From NCBI GenBank assembly GCA_946478525.1, contig CAMLCH010000009.1:3006-67005 (forward strand): a stretch of 64,000 nt of DNA. Direction: 5' to 3'. The DNA is from Snodgrassella alvi_G (GTDB lineage Bacteria > Pseudomonadota > Gammaproteobacteria > Burkholderiales > Neisseriaceae). A program made the position numbers and the translations under genes. This document shows, one piece after another, positions 54,164-63,990 of this stretch (within the stretch, counting starts at the first letter, position 1; each line of letters starts with the position of its first letter). The notes beneath the pieces were generated by a model. It was not told where the DNA came from. It did not search any database and saw nothing but the letters and a program-made list of their open reading frames with translations.

Positions 54164-55641
54164 TTCCAAAAAGCCATTTATTTTTAGCACATTGGCATTA
54201 TAAAAATATTAATACTATTGCTGTAAATGTTGTCATGACAATTGGTTTTTTACTAGTATTTTATTAGGTTATTGATTCTATATCTGACCAACACAACAGT
54301 TCGTTGGTGTACTTATCTTCCTTTAATTAAGGACTAAAAATAACAGAAAATATAATTTTATAATTGTGGCTATTTGGCGATATAGGCTTTTTTAGCTAAA
54401 TATTTATTGTAAATATAAAATAATGTAGAAGTTCCCCAATAAAACCAACCAAAGCAAGACTTAACCAGTTTGAGTTAGATTTTATGATTAAATTATATTA
54501 ATTAAATATAAATCATTACTGGTAAAAAAATAATATCTTCTTTTAAACTTTAATTATTATCAGCACCCGCTAATATTCTGAATAAAATCATTGAACTACA
54601 ATTCAAATGGTTTTAATGAAAACCTGATTTTTATCTTGATTATCTTCAGGTAATGAAGCATATGGTAACTTGCAACTTTATTAGTTTTAAAAATTGCGTA
54701 TTTATTCACCTATTACTCACCACTTAGCCATCTATAAATTTTTATAAAAAATAACTGACTAAATATGCATTATGCAATAATCAATTCAATTGAACAGCAA
54801 AATGGTCAACTTTATTTGCCGAAATATGTTTCAAATTGTTTTGCCAAAGAATCATTCCTGAATTGAATATATTTATTAGCAAATACAGAATATAAAAAAC
54901 TACAAAATTGCTGTGATGTTGAATAATAGACTAAAAACTACTGTGGCTATGGTACGTTATTTAGTGAAATGCGATTCGCTCAAAGCAATAGAAACGAATT
55001 TTGTTTGCCATTTGAATGGCCAGCTGTTCGCTCAATCATTGTAAACAATCCATATAAAATATTTTCAAATCTTTGTTGAAATTTCTTTTAGTTACCAATA
55101 TTGCCAGATAATCATAGTGTATAAATTTTAGAATTTATAATGTATATCAGAGATACTACTACAAATTAATGATTAGAAATTATGTAATTCAGTAGCCAAA
55201 AAGGTGGTCAATCTGGCTATACAATATTTTTAATAATGATGGATGGTTAATTAAAACTAATTTTCTGTTTATTGCCATTTCAAAAATTTAAAATAGCTGG
55301 TTTCCGACACCTTTTTTACCCTGCTCATTTGTTTCAATTGTTTTAGAAAAATACCGAGGTCGCCAAACACCGTCACATTTTAGTCTTTTTGTAATGCATG
55401 GGAATAAAATTTTATTTTTAGTGAGTAGATAGCAGCCTCAATAATATATAAAGCCCCTATTAGCAAAGCTCAATCATAACTTCTGTCTTTACCATTAAGA
55501 AATACAACTACAGATTCTCAATGTTTAAAGCTACTCTCAAATTGATACAGATATGCAGTAACTATATGGACACCCCATTACATCTGCTACGATATATTTA
55601 ATAGAAAAGCAGATCTTCCGGTTTGTCCATCTAATACCAAA
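54164..55641. other. Long gene-free region with possible coding relics
   Basis: About 1,480 AT-rich bases. Near 54770-54860 a short frame reads MHYAIINSIEQQNGQLYLPK and stops soon after. Near 54955-55080 another reads GTLFSEMRFAQSNRNEF and FEWPAVRSIIVNNPYK. Both are protein-like but short and interrupted, with no recognisable family. They may be the last traces of deleted genes. I see no intact gene, RNA or repeat. Confidence 0.4.
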
Positions 55642-56094
55642 CTAATTATCGTCCCGGACACGTAATAGCATTACCGGAATATCTGATTGACGCAACACAC
55701 CTTCAGCCACAGAACCCATCAATACATGCATAAATCCACTAAATCCATGTGTACCCATCACCACCAAATCCACCTCATGCTCCGTAGCTTCACGGATCAG
55801 CAAATCAGCGATTTTATCCCCAGCACTTTCAATTACCTCAATTTCAAATGGTATCTGCGACTGTTCCAACATTTCCTGAGCTTCACGTACTCCTTTCTCT
55901 CCAGCAGCATTTACTGCTTTACGCACTTCTTCCGAAGGCATCGCACCGACTCCGCCCCAGCTAAATTGCGCTAGATCTACCACATTAACTACCCGGATAA
56001 CTGAATTGCACAGCTTAGCCAGCATAATAGCTTCCTGTAATGCTCTTTTTGCTGCAGCACTTTCATCTACCGGTACCATAATTTTGTGATACAT
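55642..56094 (-). CDS. Universal stress protein, UspA family
   Basis: The 150-residue protein has the Usp fold opening MYHKIMVPVDESAAAKRALQ and the nucleotide-binding motif GTHGFSGFMHVLMGSVAEGV near the C-terminus (G-x2-G-x9-G-S), so it probably binds ATP. It is cytosolic and typically induced on growth arrest. It is transcribed alone, divergent from the thioesterase gene across 168 bases. Confidence 0.93.
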   Translation of the reverse strand: MYHKIMVPVDESAAAKRALQEAIMLAKLCNSVIRVVNVVDLAQFSWGGVGAMPSEEVRKAVNAAGEKGVREAQEMLEQSQIPFEIEVIESAGDKIADLLIREATEHEVDLVVMGTHGFSGFMHVLMGSVAEGVLRQSDIPVMLLRVRDDN

Positions 56095-56262
56095 CGTTAT
56101 CCTCCCAAACTATTTAGCAATCGCAGAACTGCTATTAGCAACTCTGTAAAATAATCATCATTTTTAAGCTTAGCACAAATTTGCCATAATCACTGTTAGT
56201 GTAACAACTGATATCCTAAAAACTGCTAACATCACTTCAGTATTTTCACTAGGATTAACATA

Positions 56263-56694
56263 ATGAGCCGATTACATATTCAGCAACCAGATCTGTGGAA
56301 TTTTCACACTCAGATTACTGTTCACATTGGTGATATCAATTATGGTAATCATCTGGCTAATGATGCAGTCTTACGTTTGTGTCACGAGGCCCGTTTACGT
56401 TTACTGACTTCAATGAACTACAGCGAGATGAATATTGAAGGTACTGGTCTGATCATGCTTGATGCCTTAGTTGAATATAAAAATCAGGCTTATTATGGTG
56501 ATATACTGGAATTCAGCCTAGCTATTACCGATGTAAGTAAGATCGGCTTTAATCTTATTTATCGAATCAGTCGTGTCAAAGATGGCAAAATAATTGCCAT
56601 GGTACAAACTGGGATGGCTTTTTTTGACTATAATCGCCAGCGCATCAGTCGCACTCCTGAGCACTTTCATCAACGCATCAATCAGGTTAAATAA
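56263..56694 (+). CDS. Hotdog-fold acyl-CoA thioesterase family protein
   Basis: The 143-residue protein has the 4HBT/YbgC-like signature VHIGDINYGNHLANDAVLR followed by CHEARLRLL, with the Asp-Gly-His-type active site and a hotdog-fold length of about 140. It probably hydrolyses an acyl thioester; the substrate cannot be told. Its stop codon TAA is immediately followed by the ATG of xerC, so the two are in one operon. A link in function is not obvious. Confidence 0.85.
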   Translation: MSRLHIQQPDLWNFHTQITVHIGDINYGNHLANDAVLRLCHEARLRLLTSMNYSEMNIEGTGLIMLDALVEYKNQAYYGDILEFSLAITDVSKIGFNLIYRISRVKDGKIIAMVQTGMAFFDYNRQRISRTPEHFHQRINQVK

Positions 56695-57597
56695 ATGTCA
56701 GTACATCCACATTCAGACTGGACTTTATGGTCAGAATTTTTTCTTCATCTGCGTCAACGCGGTCTGTCTCCCCTAACAATAAGCGCATATGAACGAGATC
56801 TGAATCAGCTGCAAAAATTATTACCTGATCAACTCAACTGCAAAGATGTAACTCGCTTACATTTAATTGGCGTATTAAAAAAACTGAGCGGATTGGGTGA
56901 TAAGCCAGCATCACTGGCACGCAAACTCAGTACATGGCGCGCCTATTTCAACTTTCTGCAACAACAAGGACAATTAAGTAATAATCCGGCTACCAATATT
57001 AAGGCGCCCAAAGCAGGAGCACGACTACCGAAAGCCGTGCCGGCAGAAAAACTCAATCAGACCTTTGACCATCCAGATATCAATACGCCACTTTCTTTGC
57101 GGGATCAGGCCATATTCGAACTACTATACGGTAGCGGATTACGTCTAAGTGAGTTAGTACAATTGGATTTGCATCATCTGGTATTAGAAGAAAACTGGGT
57201 ACATGTTTCCGGAAAAGGCAATAAACAGCGACAAGTACCTTTAGGCAGTAAATCTATTGTGGCACTGCGTCGTTATCTGCCTCACCGCATTGCTAGAAGT
57301 GGTGAAAATGCCGTCTTTACGAGTCGCAGAGGCACTCGTCTTACGGCCAGGCAAATCCAGAATCGTCTCAACGTCTGGTCTATTACTCACGGCAGCGATC
57401 GACATTTGTCTCCTCATATGCTTCGCCATAGCTTTGCCAGTCATGTGTTACAAAATGCCCATGATATTCGTGCTGTACAGGAATTATTAGGACATAAATC
57501 CATCAGTACTACCCAGCAATACACCAAGCTAGATTTCAACCATTTAGCTCAAATTTATGATGATACTCATCCACGCGCTAAACGGCGTAGCAAATAA
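56695..57597 (+). CDS. xerC: Tyrosine recombinase XerC
   Basis: The 300-residue recombinase has an N-terminal core-binding domain (LHLRQRGLSPLTISAYERDL) and a catalytic domain with Arg150 in GSGLRLSELVQL, Lys in VSGKGNKQRQVPLG, the LSPHMLRHSFASH box, GHKSISTTQQYTKLD and nucleophile Tyr276. With XerD it resolves chromosome dimers at dif. The length and sequence fit XerC rather than an integron or phage integrase, and nothing around it looks like an integration site. Confidence 0.95.
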   Translation: MSVHPHSDWTLWSEFFLHLRQRGLSPLTISAYERDLNQLQKLLPDQLNCKDVTRLHLIGVLKKLSGLGDKPASLARKLSTWRAYFNFLQQQGQLSNNPATNIKAPKAGARLPKAVPAEKLNQTFDHPDINTPLSLRDQAIFELLYGSGLRLSELVQLDLHHLVLEENWVHVSGKGNKQRQVPLGSKSIVALRRYLPHRIARSGENAVFTSRRGTRLTARQIQNRLNVWSITHGSDRHLSPHMLRHSFASHVLQNAHDIRAVQELLGHKSISTTQQYTKLDFNHLAQIYDDTHPRAKRRSK

Positions 57598-58226
57598 ACA
57601 TTTTTAGAATACAACTAAATCATCACCATGAATCTATAACAAATATTATTATCATTCTAAGTGACTTTTTATGATTGCCATTAATATTCAGATAAAATAA
57701 ACCAACTAAACAATTCCATTTATTTAACATTGTTATCTTAAATAACATCTTATATTTTATAAAGAATGAAAGAATATTAGTGGAGTTATATATATGCTTA
57801 TAAATAATTACACAATAATCAGATAACAATCATATACCTGCAATAAGCATTTGTTTATTCTGAATGCGATTGTTTTTTATATATATAAAATTGATTTGAT
57901 TAAATATTTTACTAACAATTGTTTCCTTTGTACCAGCTATTCATACTTTTTTATATTTATCCATAATCATTAAAACTAAAAAACCCCTCCAGTTGGTAGC
58001 ACCAAACAAATACAATACGCAATAAATGTTTATGTCATATTAATAAAGCCATTTTAATTGATCTCTATTTCATTATCGGAATTTATATTGGTAGTCAAAA
58101 TAAAAATTAACAAATAAATATATCTCCTTAATTATAAATAAATTAATTTACAAATAGCAAAGTGATAAGCTAAACTAAATATAAATGATTATCATTCTAA
58201 TTTTATTAAACACACAGTAGAATTCC
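57598..58226. other. AT-rich region between xerC and the third receptor
   Basis: About 630 bases. It carries the Fur-like box at 58181-58199 and a second similar word, ATTATCATTCTAA, at about 57648-57660. I see no supported gene. A 68-codon frame on the minus strand looks like AT-rich noise. Confidence 0.45.
58181..58199 (+). promoter_or_regulatory. Fur-like box upstream of receptor 3
   Basis: The core AATGATTATCATT differs from the Fur consensus core AATGATAATCATT at one position and is a near-perfect palindrome. The outer bases match less well (13 of 19 overall). It is 28 bases before the receptor start, in repressor position. Confidence 0.7.
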
Positions 58227-60479
58227 ATGTCTTCCATTTCTTTTTTCCGAATATCTCCTTTATTAACAGCAATGGCTACCGTACTGGCTATTCCCACAGC
58301 AAAGGCAGAAGATAAAGACACTAATCATAGCTTTAACTACTATACTTTACCAACTATCAACGTCATCGCTACCAAAACAGGAAAAAGTCAGGTAGGCACG
58401 AGCACCCTTAAACAGGAGCAGTTAGACACCATACAGGCTAACAATATAGCCTCGTTACTTGATTACCTACCCGGTACCAGCATGGTTGGATCTCCTCGCC
58501 CCGGTGGTCAGAAAATAAATATTTGGGGAATGAGTGATCCTGAAGATGTTCCGGTTACCGTAGATGGTTCTCTGAAAACCTTTGATAAATATCGACAAGG
58601 TTCGGTTTTTATTGAACCAGAGCTCATCAAAAAAATTACCGTAAATAAAGGTCCACATAACCCAGCTGTAAGTAATGGTGGGTTTGGCGGTTCAATAAAA
58701 ATAGATACTAAGGACGCTACCGATTTCCTACGTGAAGACGAAAATATCGGTGGATTAATCAAATATGCCCACAGCAGTAATAATATCCAAAATAACTGGA
58801 CTGGCGCACTTTTTGCTCAAACTGATAACAAAGTATTTGATATCTTGGCTTATTACACTAATCGTAATGCCCATAACGTCAAAAGACCTGATGGTACGCA
58901 CTTTTTGTTTTCAGCCTATGAACAGCAAAGTGGGCTGATAAAGGGTAATATCCGCCCTGCATATGGCCATAAAATATCCTGGTCAATCATGAACAGTAAC
59001 CACAGTGGGTGGGAACCATTCGCCGCGATGCGTGATGAAATGCCTTACCCTTCTGCTGCAGAAATAAAAAAATATGGGCTTGATGCGGCCTGGAAACGCA
59101 AGTTGGTTTACCGTAATCAAAATGATAAAAGTGCCAGTCTCGGCTACGAGTTCATCTCTGATAATCCTTTGATCAATTTAAATGCTCAATTCAACTATTC
59201 CAAAACTCACCAGCATGATACCCGTCCCGAAAATGCCGCAAATTTTGCTTCTGGCAATATGGGTAATGAAAGCTGGGTAGATTATGAGAACACCTCATTT
59301 GAATTAAAAAATACCAGCGAAATCAGCAGCAAATGGACAAAGCACAACATTGTTACCGGCTTACAAATACAGAATAAAAAACAGTCAGCACTCATGCTGG
59401 ACAAATCCAAACTCAAAAATGCAGACTATAATTATGGTTACTACGAACCAGCTTATCTGCCGTCAGGGCGACAAAAAATAGCCGGTCTCTATATTAAAGA
59501 CGATATTCAGATAAAAACACTTACCTTATCACCGTCACTGCGCTATGACTGGATTCAAAACAAAGGCGATGGTAACCGTGCCGGCAAAATGTATCAGAAT
59601 CCAGATCCTAAATATGGTCAGGATTATCGTGCTAAAACATATGCTGGCTTCACTCCTCGCTTAGGTTTATTCTGGCAACAAACAGAACATTTAGGTTGGT
59701 TTGCCAATTATGCACATAGCTGGCGCTCTCCAAGTGTCGATCAACAATATGAATCTCAATTTATCAACAGCAGTACCAGTGGCACCAGTCGCCATCTTCA
59801 AAAAGAACGTATGCATGCCCTGAGTTTAGGCAGTATCCTTGATTACCGTTCCTTACTAAGCACAGATGATCACGCACAACTACGCTTAACCTATTTCCGC
59901 AATCGTGGCCGAGATGAAATCTTCAAAAGACGTGGTGTTATGTGTTCAGAAGTTAAAAACAATCCTAAAGCCAAATGTGCCAAACCAGCCAGCAATAACC
60001 GTAATCTCACTGGTTATACCATTCAAGGCGTAGAACTCGAGGCTAATTACGATAGTCAGTACTGGTTTGCGGGTCTATCATTATCAACTATGAAAGGCCA
60101 GCGTGACGACTCTCCGGTAGATCCATGGTTTAATCAGCGTACCTGGATGACCAACATTCCGCCACGGAAAGCAACGGCCACATTAGGATTCAATATTCCC
60201 AGCCAGCATTTCAGCGCAGGCTGGCGCGGTATTTTCGTACGACGTCAGGATCGCTCAATTGCTGATCAGGATCCTAAAGCGGTCTTTTACGCTTTACCCA
60301 AAACTAAAGGTTACGCAATTCACAGCCTCTTTGCCCAATGGGAACCATGGCAGCGAAAAGGTCCCAAAATCAATCTCACAATCGACAATCTGTTTAACAA
60401 AAAATACTATCCTTATTTAGGTGAGGCCGTTTCCGGAACAGGTCGCGATATCCGCTTTAGCTTAACCCAGCAATTTTAG
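58227..60479 (+). CDS. TonB-dependent outer-membrane receptor 3
   Basis: The 750-residue receptor has a signal peptide (ending IPTAKA), a TonB-box region LPTINVIATKTGKS, a plug with ASLLDYLPGTSMVGSPRPGG and INIWGMSDPEDVPVTVDG, VNKGPHNPAVSNGGFGGS, and a barrel ending RFSLTQQF. It is only distantly similar to receptors 1 and 2, and its FRAP-like box is SWRSPSVDQQYES. The haem/haemoglobin receptor group is the nearest fit, but a siderophore or other iron ligand is possible. A Fur-like box precedes it. It stands alone: no transport or utilisation gene is next to it. Confidence 0.9.
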   Translation: MSSISFFRISPLLTAMATVLAIPTAKAEDKDTNHSFNYYTLPTINVIATKTGKSQVGTSTLKQEQLDTIQANNIASLLDYLPGTSMVGSPRPGGQKINIWGMSDPEDVPVTVDGSLKTFDKYRQGSVFIEPELIKKITVNKGPHNPAVSNGGFGGSIKIDTKDATDFLREDENIGGLIKYAHSSNNIQNNWTGALFAQTDNKVFDILAYYTNRNAHNVKRPDGTHFLFSAYEQQSGLIKGNIRPAYGHKISWSIMNSNHSGWEPFAAMRDEMPYPSAAEIKKYGLDAAWKRKLVYRNQNDKSASLGYEFISDNPLINLNAQFNYSKTHQHDTRPENAANFASGNMGNESWVDYENTSFELKNTSEISSKWTKHNIVTGLQIQNKKQSALMLDKSKLKNADYNYGYYEPAYLPSGRQKIAGLYIKDDIQIKTLTLSPSLRYDWIQNKGDGNRAGKMYQNPDPKYGQDYRAKTYAGFTPRLGLFWQQTEHLGWFANYAHSWRSPSVDQQYESQFINSSTSGTSRHLQKERMHALSLGSILDYRSLLSTDDHAQLRLTYFRNRGRDEIFKRRGVMCSEVKNNPKAKCAKPASNNRNLTGYTIQGVELEANYDSQYWFAGLSLSTMKGQRDDSPVDPWFNQRTWMTNIPPRKATATLGFNIPSQHFSAGWRGIFVRRQDRSIADQDPKAVFYALPKTKGYAIHSLFAQWEPWQRKGPKINLTIDNLFNKKYYPYLGEAVSGTGRDIRFSLTQQF

Positions 60480-60491
60480 CGACCTCTATAC

Positions 60492-60539
60492 TGGGCTTGA
60501 ACCTATAACCAAATCATGATTAAATTTTGTTCAAGCCCA
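60492..60539 (+). terminator. Possible terminator after receptor 3
   Basis: TGGGCTTGAAC (60492-60502) pairs with GTTCAAGCCCA (60529-60539), an 11-bp perfect stem with a 26-nt loop, 12 bases after the stop. The loop is long and the T-run weak. Confidence 0.45.
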
Positions 60540-60756
60540 TCAATTTGCCTAAAACAGTCTGGCATTCATCGTCATTCAACATCATTTAATGCTAAAAAAT
60601 TTCAGTCAAACCAACTGAAAGAATAAAACGATTCAATAAAAAATATCTTCACCAGTTAATAACAAATTAAAATAAATTTATTTACTTGGACTGTAAAAAG
60701 CTTATAATCAAAACAAGTAATTATCTATTAACCCATCTTTGCACTCAATTTACATC

Positions 60757-61371
60757 ATGAGAATCAACGTACTCCTCTATCCCGATTTCGAAACCTTAGA
60801 TGTCTTCGGACCAGTAGAGGTATTTGGTAAAGTACCTTCCTGGAGCATCCAATACTACTCCGCCACCGGTGGCATTATTAGTAATCAAGATAACGTACAA
60901 ATAATGACCAGCAGCATCGAAATTATTCACGATCAACAGCTTGATGTTCTTTTTATCCCCGGTGGAACCGGCGCACGCTCACTCATCCTACAGCCAGATT
61001 TCATCGCGCAAATAAAAACACTGGCACAACATAGCCACTATGTCCTCACAGTTTGTACAGGTAGTGCATTACTAGCAAAAACTGGTCTGCTGGACGGTAA
61101 ACTAGCCACTTCTAACAAACGTTCTTTTGAATGGGTTAAATCCACCTCTAACAAGCCTCAATGGCAACAAAAAGCCCGCTGGATCCGAGATGATAAATAC
61201 TATACCTCGTCGGGCATCAGCGCCGGCATGGATATGGCATTAGCGTTTATACGTGATCAGCTCGACGAAAGTACAGCAGAACAAATCGCTTATCGTATCG
61301 AATACAGCTGGCACAAACATCCAGATGAAGATCCATTCTGCCAACAGCCGTATACTGGTAAAACAAAATAA
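60757..61371 (+). CDS. DJ-1/PfpI superfamily protein
   Basis: The 204-residue protein starts MRINVLLYPDFETLDVFGPV and has the nucleophile elbow VLTVCTGSALLAKTGLLDG with Cys100, followed by the Asn/His-like RSFEWVK and the ISAGMDMALAFIRDQ helix seen in the isonitrile-hydratase / transcriptional-regulator-linked branch (no DNA-binding domain here). The glutamine-amidotransferase-like fold is clear, but the reaction is not. A TTG six codons upstream is open, but ATG 60757 gives the standard family start. It is followed by 56 bases and an AI-2E family gene on the same strand. Confidence 0.88.
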   Translation: MRINVLLYPDFETLDVFGPVEVFGKVPSWSIQYYSATGGIISNQDNVQIMTSSIEIIHDQQLDVLFIPGGTGARSLILQPDFIAQIKTLAQHSHYVLTVCTGSALLAKTGLLDGKLATSNKRSFEWVKSTSNKPQWQQKARWIRDDKYYTSSGISAGMDMALAFIRDQLDESTAEQIAYRIEYSWHKHPDEDPFCQQPYTGKTK

Positions 61372-61427
61372 ATGATGGCAGAATACCAGCCATATTACCA
61401 ACAAAGTATGGTAGGCAGGGAGAATTG

Positions 61428-62459
61428 ATGCTTTTGGATAGTAAACAAAAAATTGGCTTATTCAGTATTTGCTTATACTCAGTATTTTTTATTATTTTTA
61501 TGCAAATACATCTTATGTCGGGAATCATTTCAGGCTTATTAACTTATACACTGATGCAAAAGCTGGAAAATTTCCTGAGCATAAAAATGCACCGTTGGGG
61601 TCATAAAGCCAAGTTATTTTCTGTACTTTTACTTTCTATCATTTTTATGAGCGTGCTGATTGGGGGATTTGGTTATCTTTTTAACTGGATTATTGGTGTA
61701 GCCCGTGCTCCACAACAAACTTTAAGCCATATACAAAACCTCTTTAACAGCATATCTACCTCCTTGCCACCCGCGGTTGGAAAATATTTACCGGATAATC
61801 TCATTGAATTGCGTGACAATGCGCTGAATTTTATTAAAGAACATGTTTTATACTTACAATCTATCATCAAACAACTGTTTCATTCTCTGCTGATCATCAT
61901 CATCGGGATGATTATTGGTTTAATCGCCGGCTATCAGCAAAATAAACGCAGTATCAATGAAACAACCGAACCCACTACTATTTACATGCAGGCATTTAAA
62001 GACAGTCTTAATTGTCTGGTAGAAGTTTTCCAATATGTGGCTTTTTCGCAGGTTATTATTTCCCTTTTCAATACCCTCATGACAGCCATTTTTCTGCTGA
62101 TAGTACTACCCATTTTCGGAATTCATTTACCCTTCAGCAAAACCCTTATTCTGGCTACCTTTGTGCTTGGTCTGATCCCCATCGTTGGTAATCTTATTGT
62201 TAATACCATCATGTTTTTAGTGGCATTCACCGTGTCCTTCTGGATCGCTGTAATTGTGCTTTTATATCTGGTTGCTATTCATAAACTTGAATATATTCTC
62301 AATGCCAAAATCGTTGGTACCAAAATTCATGCCGGTATCTGCGAACTTCTTATTGCTATGGTATTCTGTGAAACACTATTTGGTGTTATAGGACTAATAT
62401 TCGCCCCAATGTTCTATGCATTCATCAAATTATCATTGAAAAAATTAAAGATAATTTAA
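61428..62459 (+). CDS. AI-2E family transporter (PerM/TqsA-like permease)
   Basis: The 343-residue membrane protein has about eight hydrophobic spans, the AI-2E family arrangement of a helical extracytoplasmic section after span 3 (residues about 75-140), and a late GLIPIVGNLIVNTIMFLVAF block with the family's Pro-Gly-rich turn. Members export small molecules such as AI-2, or exchange sodium, but the substrate here is unknown. ATG 61428 has GGGAG five bases upstream; the TTG just before it is unlikely. Its end faces the convergent Fsr-like gene across a terminator. Confidence 0.85.
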   Translation: MLLDSKQKIGLFSICLYSVFFIIFMQIHLMSGIISGLLTYTLMQKLENFLSIKMHRWGHKAKLFSVLLLSIIFMSVLIGGFGYLFNWIIGVARAPQQTLSHIQNLFNSISTSLPPAVGKYLPDNLIELRDNALNFIKEHVLYLQSIIKQLFHSLLIIIIGMIIGLIAGYQQNKRSINETTEPTTIYMQAFKDSLNCLVEVFQYVAFSQVIISLFNTLMTAIFLLIVLPIFGIHLPFSKTLILATFVLGLIPIVGNLIVNTIMFLVAFTVSFWIAVIVLLYLVAIHKLEYILNAKIVGTKIHAGICELLIAMVFCETLFGVIGLIFAPMFYAFIKLSLKKLKII

Positions 62460-62479
62460 AAATTCAATCATTGAATAGT

Positions 62480-62507
62480 AAAAAAGACCATAATTATGGT
62501 CTTTTTT
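62480..62507. terminator. Bidirectional terminator between convergent genes
   Basis: A perfect palindrome with GACCATAATTATGGTC at its centre, flanked by an A-run on the left and a T-run on the right, lies 20 bases after the plus-strand gene and 4 bases after the minus-strand gene. It should stop both transcripts. Confidence 0.9.
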
Positions 62508-62511
62508 ATGT

Positions 62512-63711
62512 CTAACGTTTATAACGTTCCACATCCGGCAGCAAAATCGTCAGAATACCCAACAAAGGCAAAAAGGAACAAAATTTAAAAATAATCTGCA
62601 AACTAGTCAGGTCAGCAATACGACCCAAAACCGCAGCGGCAACACCACTCATTCCAAACATTAAACCAAAAAATAACCCGGCAATTAAACCAATACGACC
62701 CGGAATTAATTCCTGAGCATAAACTACAATAGCAGAGAAAGCTGAAGAAATAATGATTCCAATCAGACAACTTAAAATAGCCGTACCCCATAAATCAGCA
62801 TACGGCAAAGCTAAAGTAAAAGGTGCCGCCCCAAGAATCGAAAACCAGATCACATATTTACGACCAATACGATCACCGATTGGGCCACCAATAAAAGTGC
62901 CCAAAGCAACACAGGCTAAAAATAAAAATAAAAAAACAACTGCTGACTGCTTCGATAAAGCAAATTTCTCAATCAGATAAAAACTATAATAATTACTCAT
63001 ACTGGCCATATAAAAATATTTTGAAAAAATCAAAATACTTAAAATAAGCAAAGCAAAAATAGTTTTATATTTATCGTACGGTAAAGCCAGATCAACTGAG
63101 CGTTTATGTCGATTCGTGGCCAGATGATGTGCACTCCAGGCACTGATACGAGTCAGCAGTACAATCGCTATCACACCGACAACGACAAACCATAAAATAT
63201 TTTCTTGTCGGTTATATTTCAATACAATCACACTAACCAATAACGGTCCTAAGGAAGAACCAAGATTACCACCTACCTGAAATGCCGATTGGGCAAAACC
63301 AAACCGTCCAGCTGAAGCATTACGTGCTACGCGTGATGCTTCTGGGTGAAAAGTAGATGACCCAACACCCAGAAATGCTGCGGCCAATAATAGCAAATAA
63401 AAATGATTAGCCAGACCGAGCATACACAATCCAAGTGTAGTTGCCACCATCCCTAAGGGCAATAAATAAGGCTTTGGATGCTTATCAGTATAAAAACCAA
63501 TTGCTGGTTGTAGGATTGATGCGGTTAATTGATATACCAGACTAATAACACCTATCTGTGCAAAAGTTAAATGGTATTTCTCTACAAAAAGAGGATAAGT
63601 AGCCGTTAGCATTGATTGAATAAAGTCATTACACAAATGTGCTCCTGCCACCATCAAAATTATGGAGAGAAATAACTGATCAGAATATAATTGTTTATCC
63701 TGTTGATTCAT
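62512..63711 (-). CDS. fsr: MFS exporter of the fosmidomycin-resistance (Fsr) family
   Basis: The 399-residue membrane protein has 12 hydrophobic spans. The Fsr family features are AHLCNDFIQSMLTATYPLF, PAIGFYTDKHPKPYLLPLGM, GSSTFHPEASRVARNASAGR and FAQSAFQVGGNLGSSLGPL. In E. coli Fsr exports fosmidomycin; the natural substrate is unknown. The frame is open to a TTG at 63720, but ATG 63711 is the first normal start. No Shine-Dalgarno is visible. It is convergent with the AI-2E family gene. Confidence 0.9.
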   Translation of the reverse strand: MNQQDKQLYSDQLFLSIILMVAGAHLCNDFIQSMLTATYPLFVEKYHLTFAQIGVISLVYQLTASILQPAIGFYTDKHPKPYLLPLGMVATTLGLCMLGLANHFYLLLLAAAFLGVGSSTFHPEASRVARNASAGRFGFAQSAFQVGGNLGSSLGPLLVSVIVLKYNRQENILWFVVVGVIAIVLLTRISAWSAHHLATNRHKRSVDLALPYDKYKTIFALLILSILIFSKYFYMASMSNYYSFYLIEKFALSKQSAVVFLFLFLACVALGTFIGGPIGDRIGRKYVIWFSILGAAPFTLALPYADLWGTAILSCLIGIIISSAFSAIVVYAQELIPGRIGLIAGLFFGLMFGMSGVAAAVLGRIADLTSLQIIFKFCSFLPLLGILTILLPDVERYKR

Positions 63712-63952
63712 AATATTCAATTCAAAATAAAAATAAATTAGTATCGAAGTAGACGTGCGAAGAGATGTTTTTCAATAACAATTAACATATATCGTCTTGG
63801 TCAAATACTATTTGGCTGATCTCACGTCATATTTAAATAATCTATAAGGGATATATCAAAATTGATATAGCATCAGTTTTAATTCATTTGAAGGTGATAT
63901 ATATTCAATTACCCATTTCAATACATATTCACAATTGAAGAAATCCAAAGCA
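63712..63952. other. Intergenic region upstream of the Fsr-like gene
   Basis: About 240 AT-rich bases, with the promoter of the Fsr-like gene expected near its left end. I see nothing else. Confidence 0.4.
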
Positions 63953-63984
63953 AAGAACCCGGCTGACTAATCAACCGGGTTCTT
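63953..63984 (-). terminator. Terminator, probably of an rRNA operon entering from the right
   Basis: AAGAACCCGG (63953-63962) pairs with CCGGGTTCTT (63975-63984), and an inner TGA/TCA helix extends it. On the minus strand the stem is followed by TGCTTTGG. It lies 7 bases from a sequence that looks like the 3' end of 5S rRNA, the usual place of an rRNA operon terminator. Confidence 0.75.
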
Positions 63985-63990
63985 CTTATT

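Noticed and set aside
56695..57597. Possibility that the tyrosine recombinase belongs to an integrative element
   Set aside because: Sequence, length and operon position fit XerC, and no attachment site, excisionase or cargo is nearby.
57623..57829. A 68-codon frame on the minus strand after xerC
   Set aside because: It is rich in AT-encoded residues, has no ribosome site and overlaps a Fur-like word.
60739..60756. TTG starts extending several genes (DJ-1 protein, AI-2E family protein, pilG, pilF, receptor 1, Fsr-like)
   Set aside because: In each case an ATG shortly downstream gives the usual family N-terminus, in several cases with a better ribosome site.
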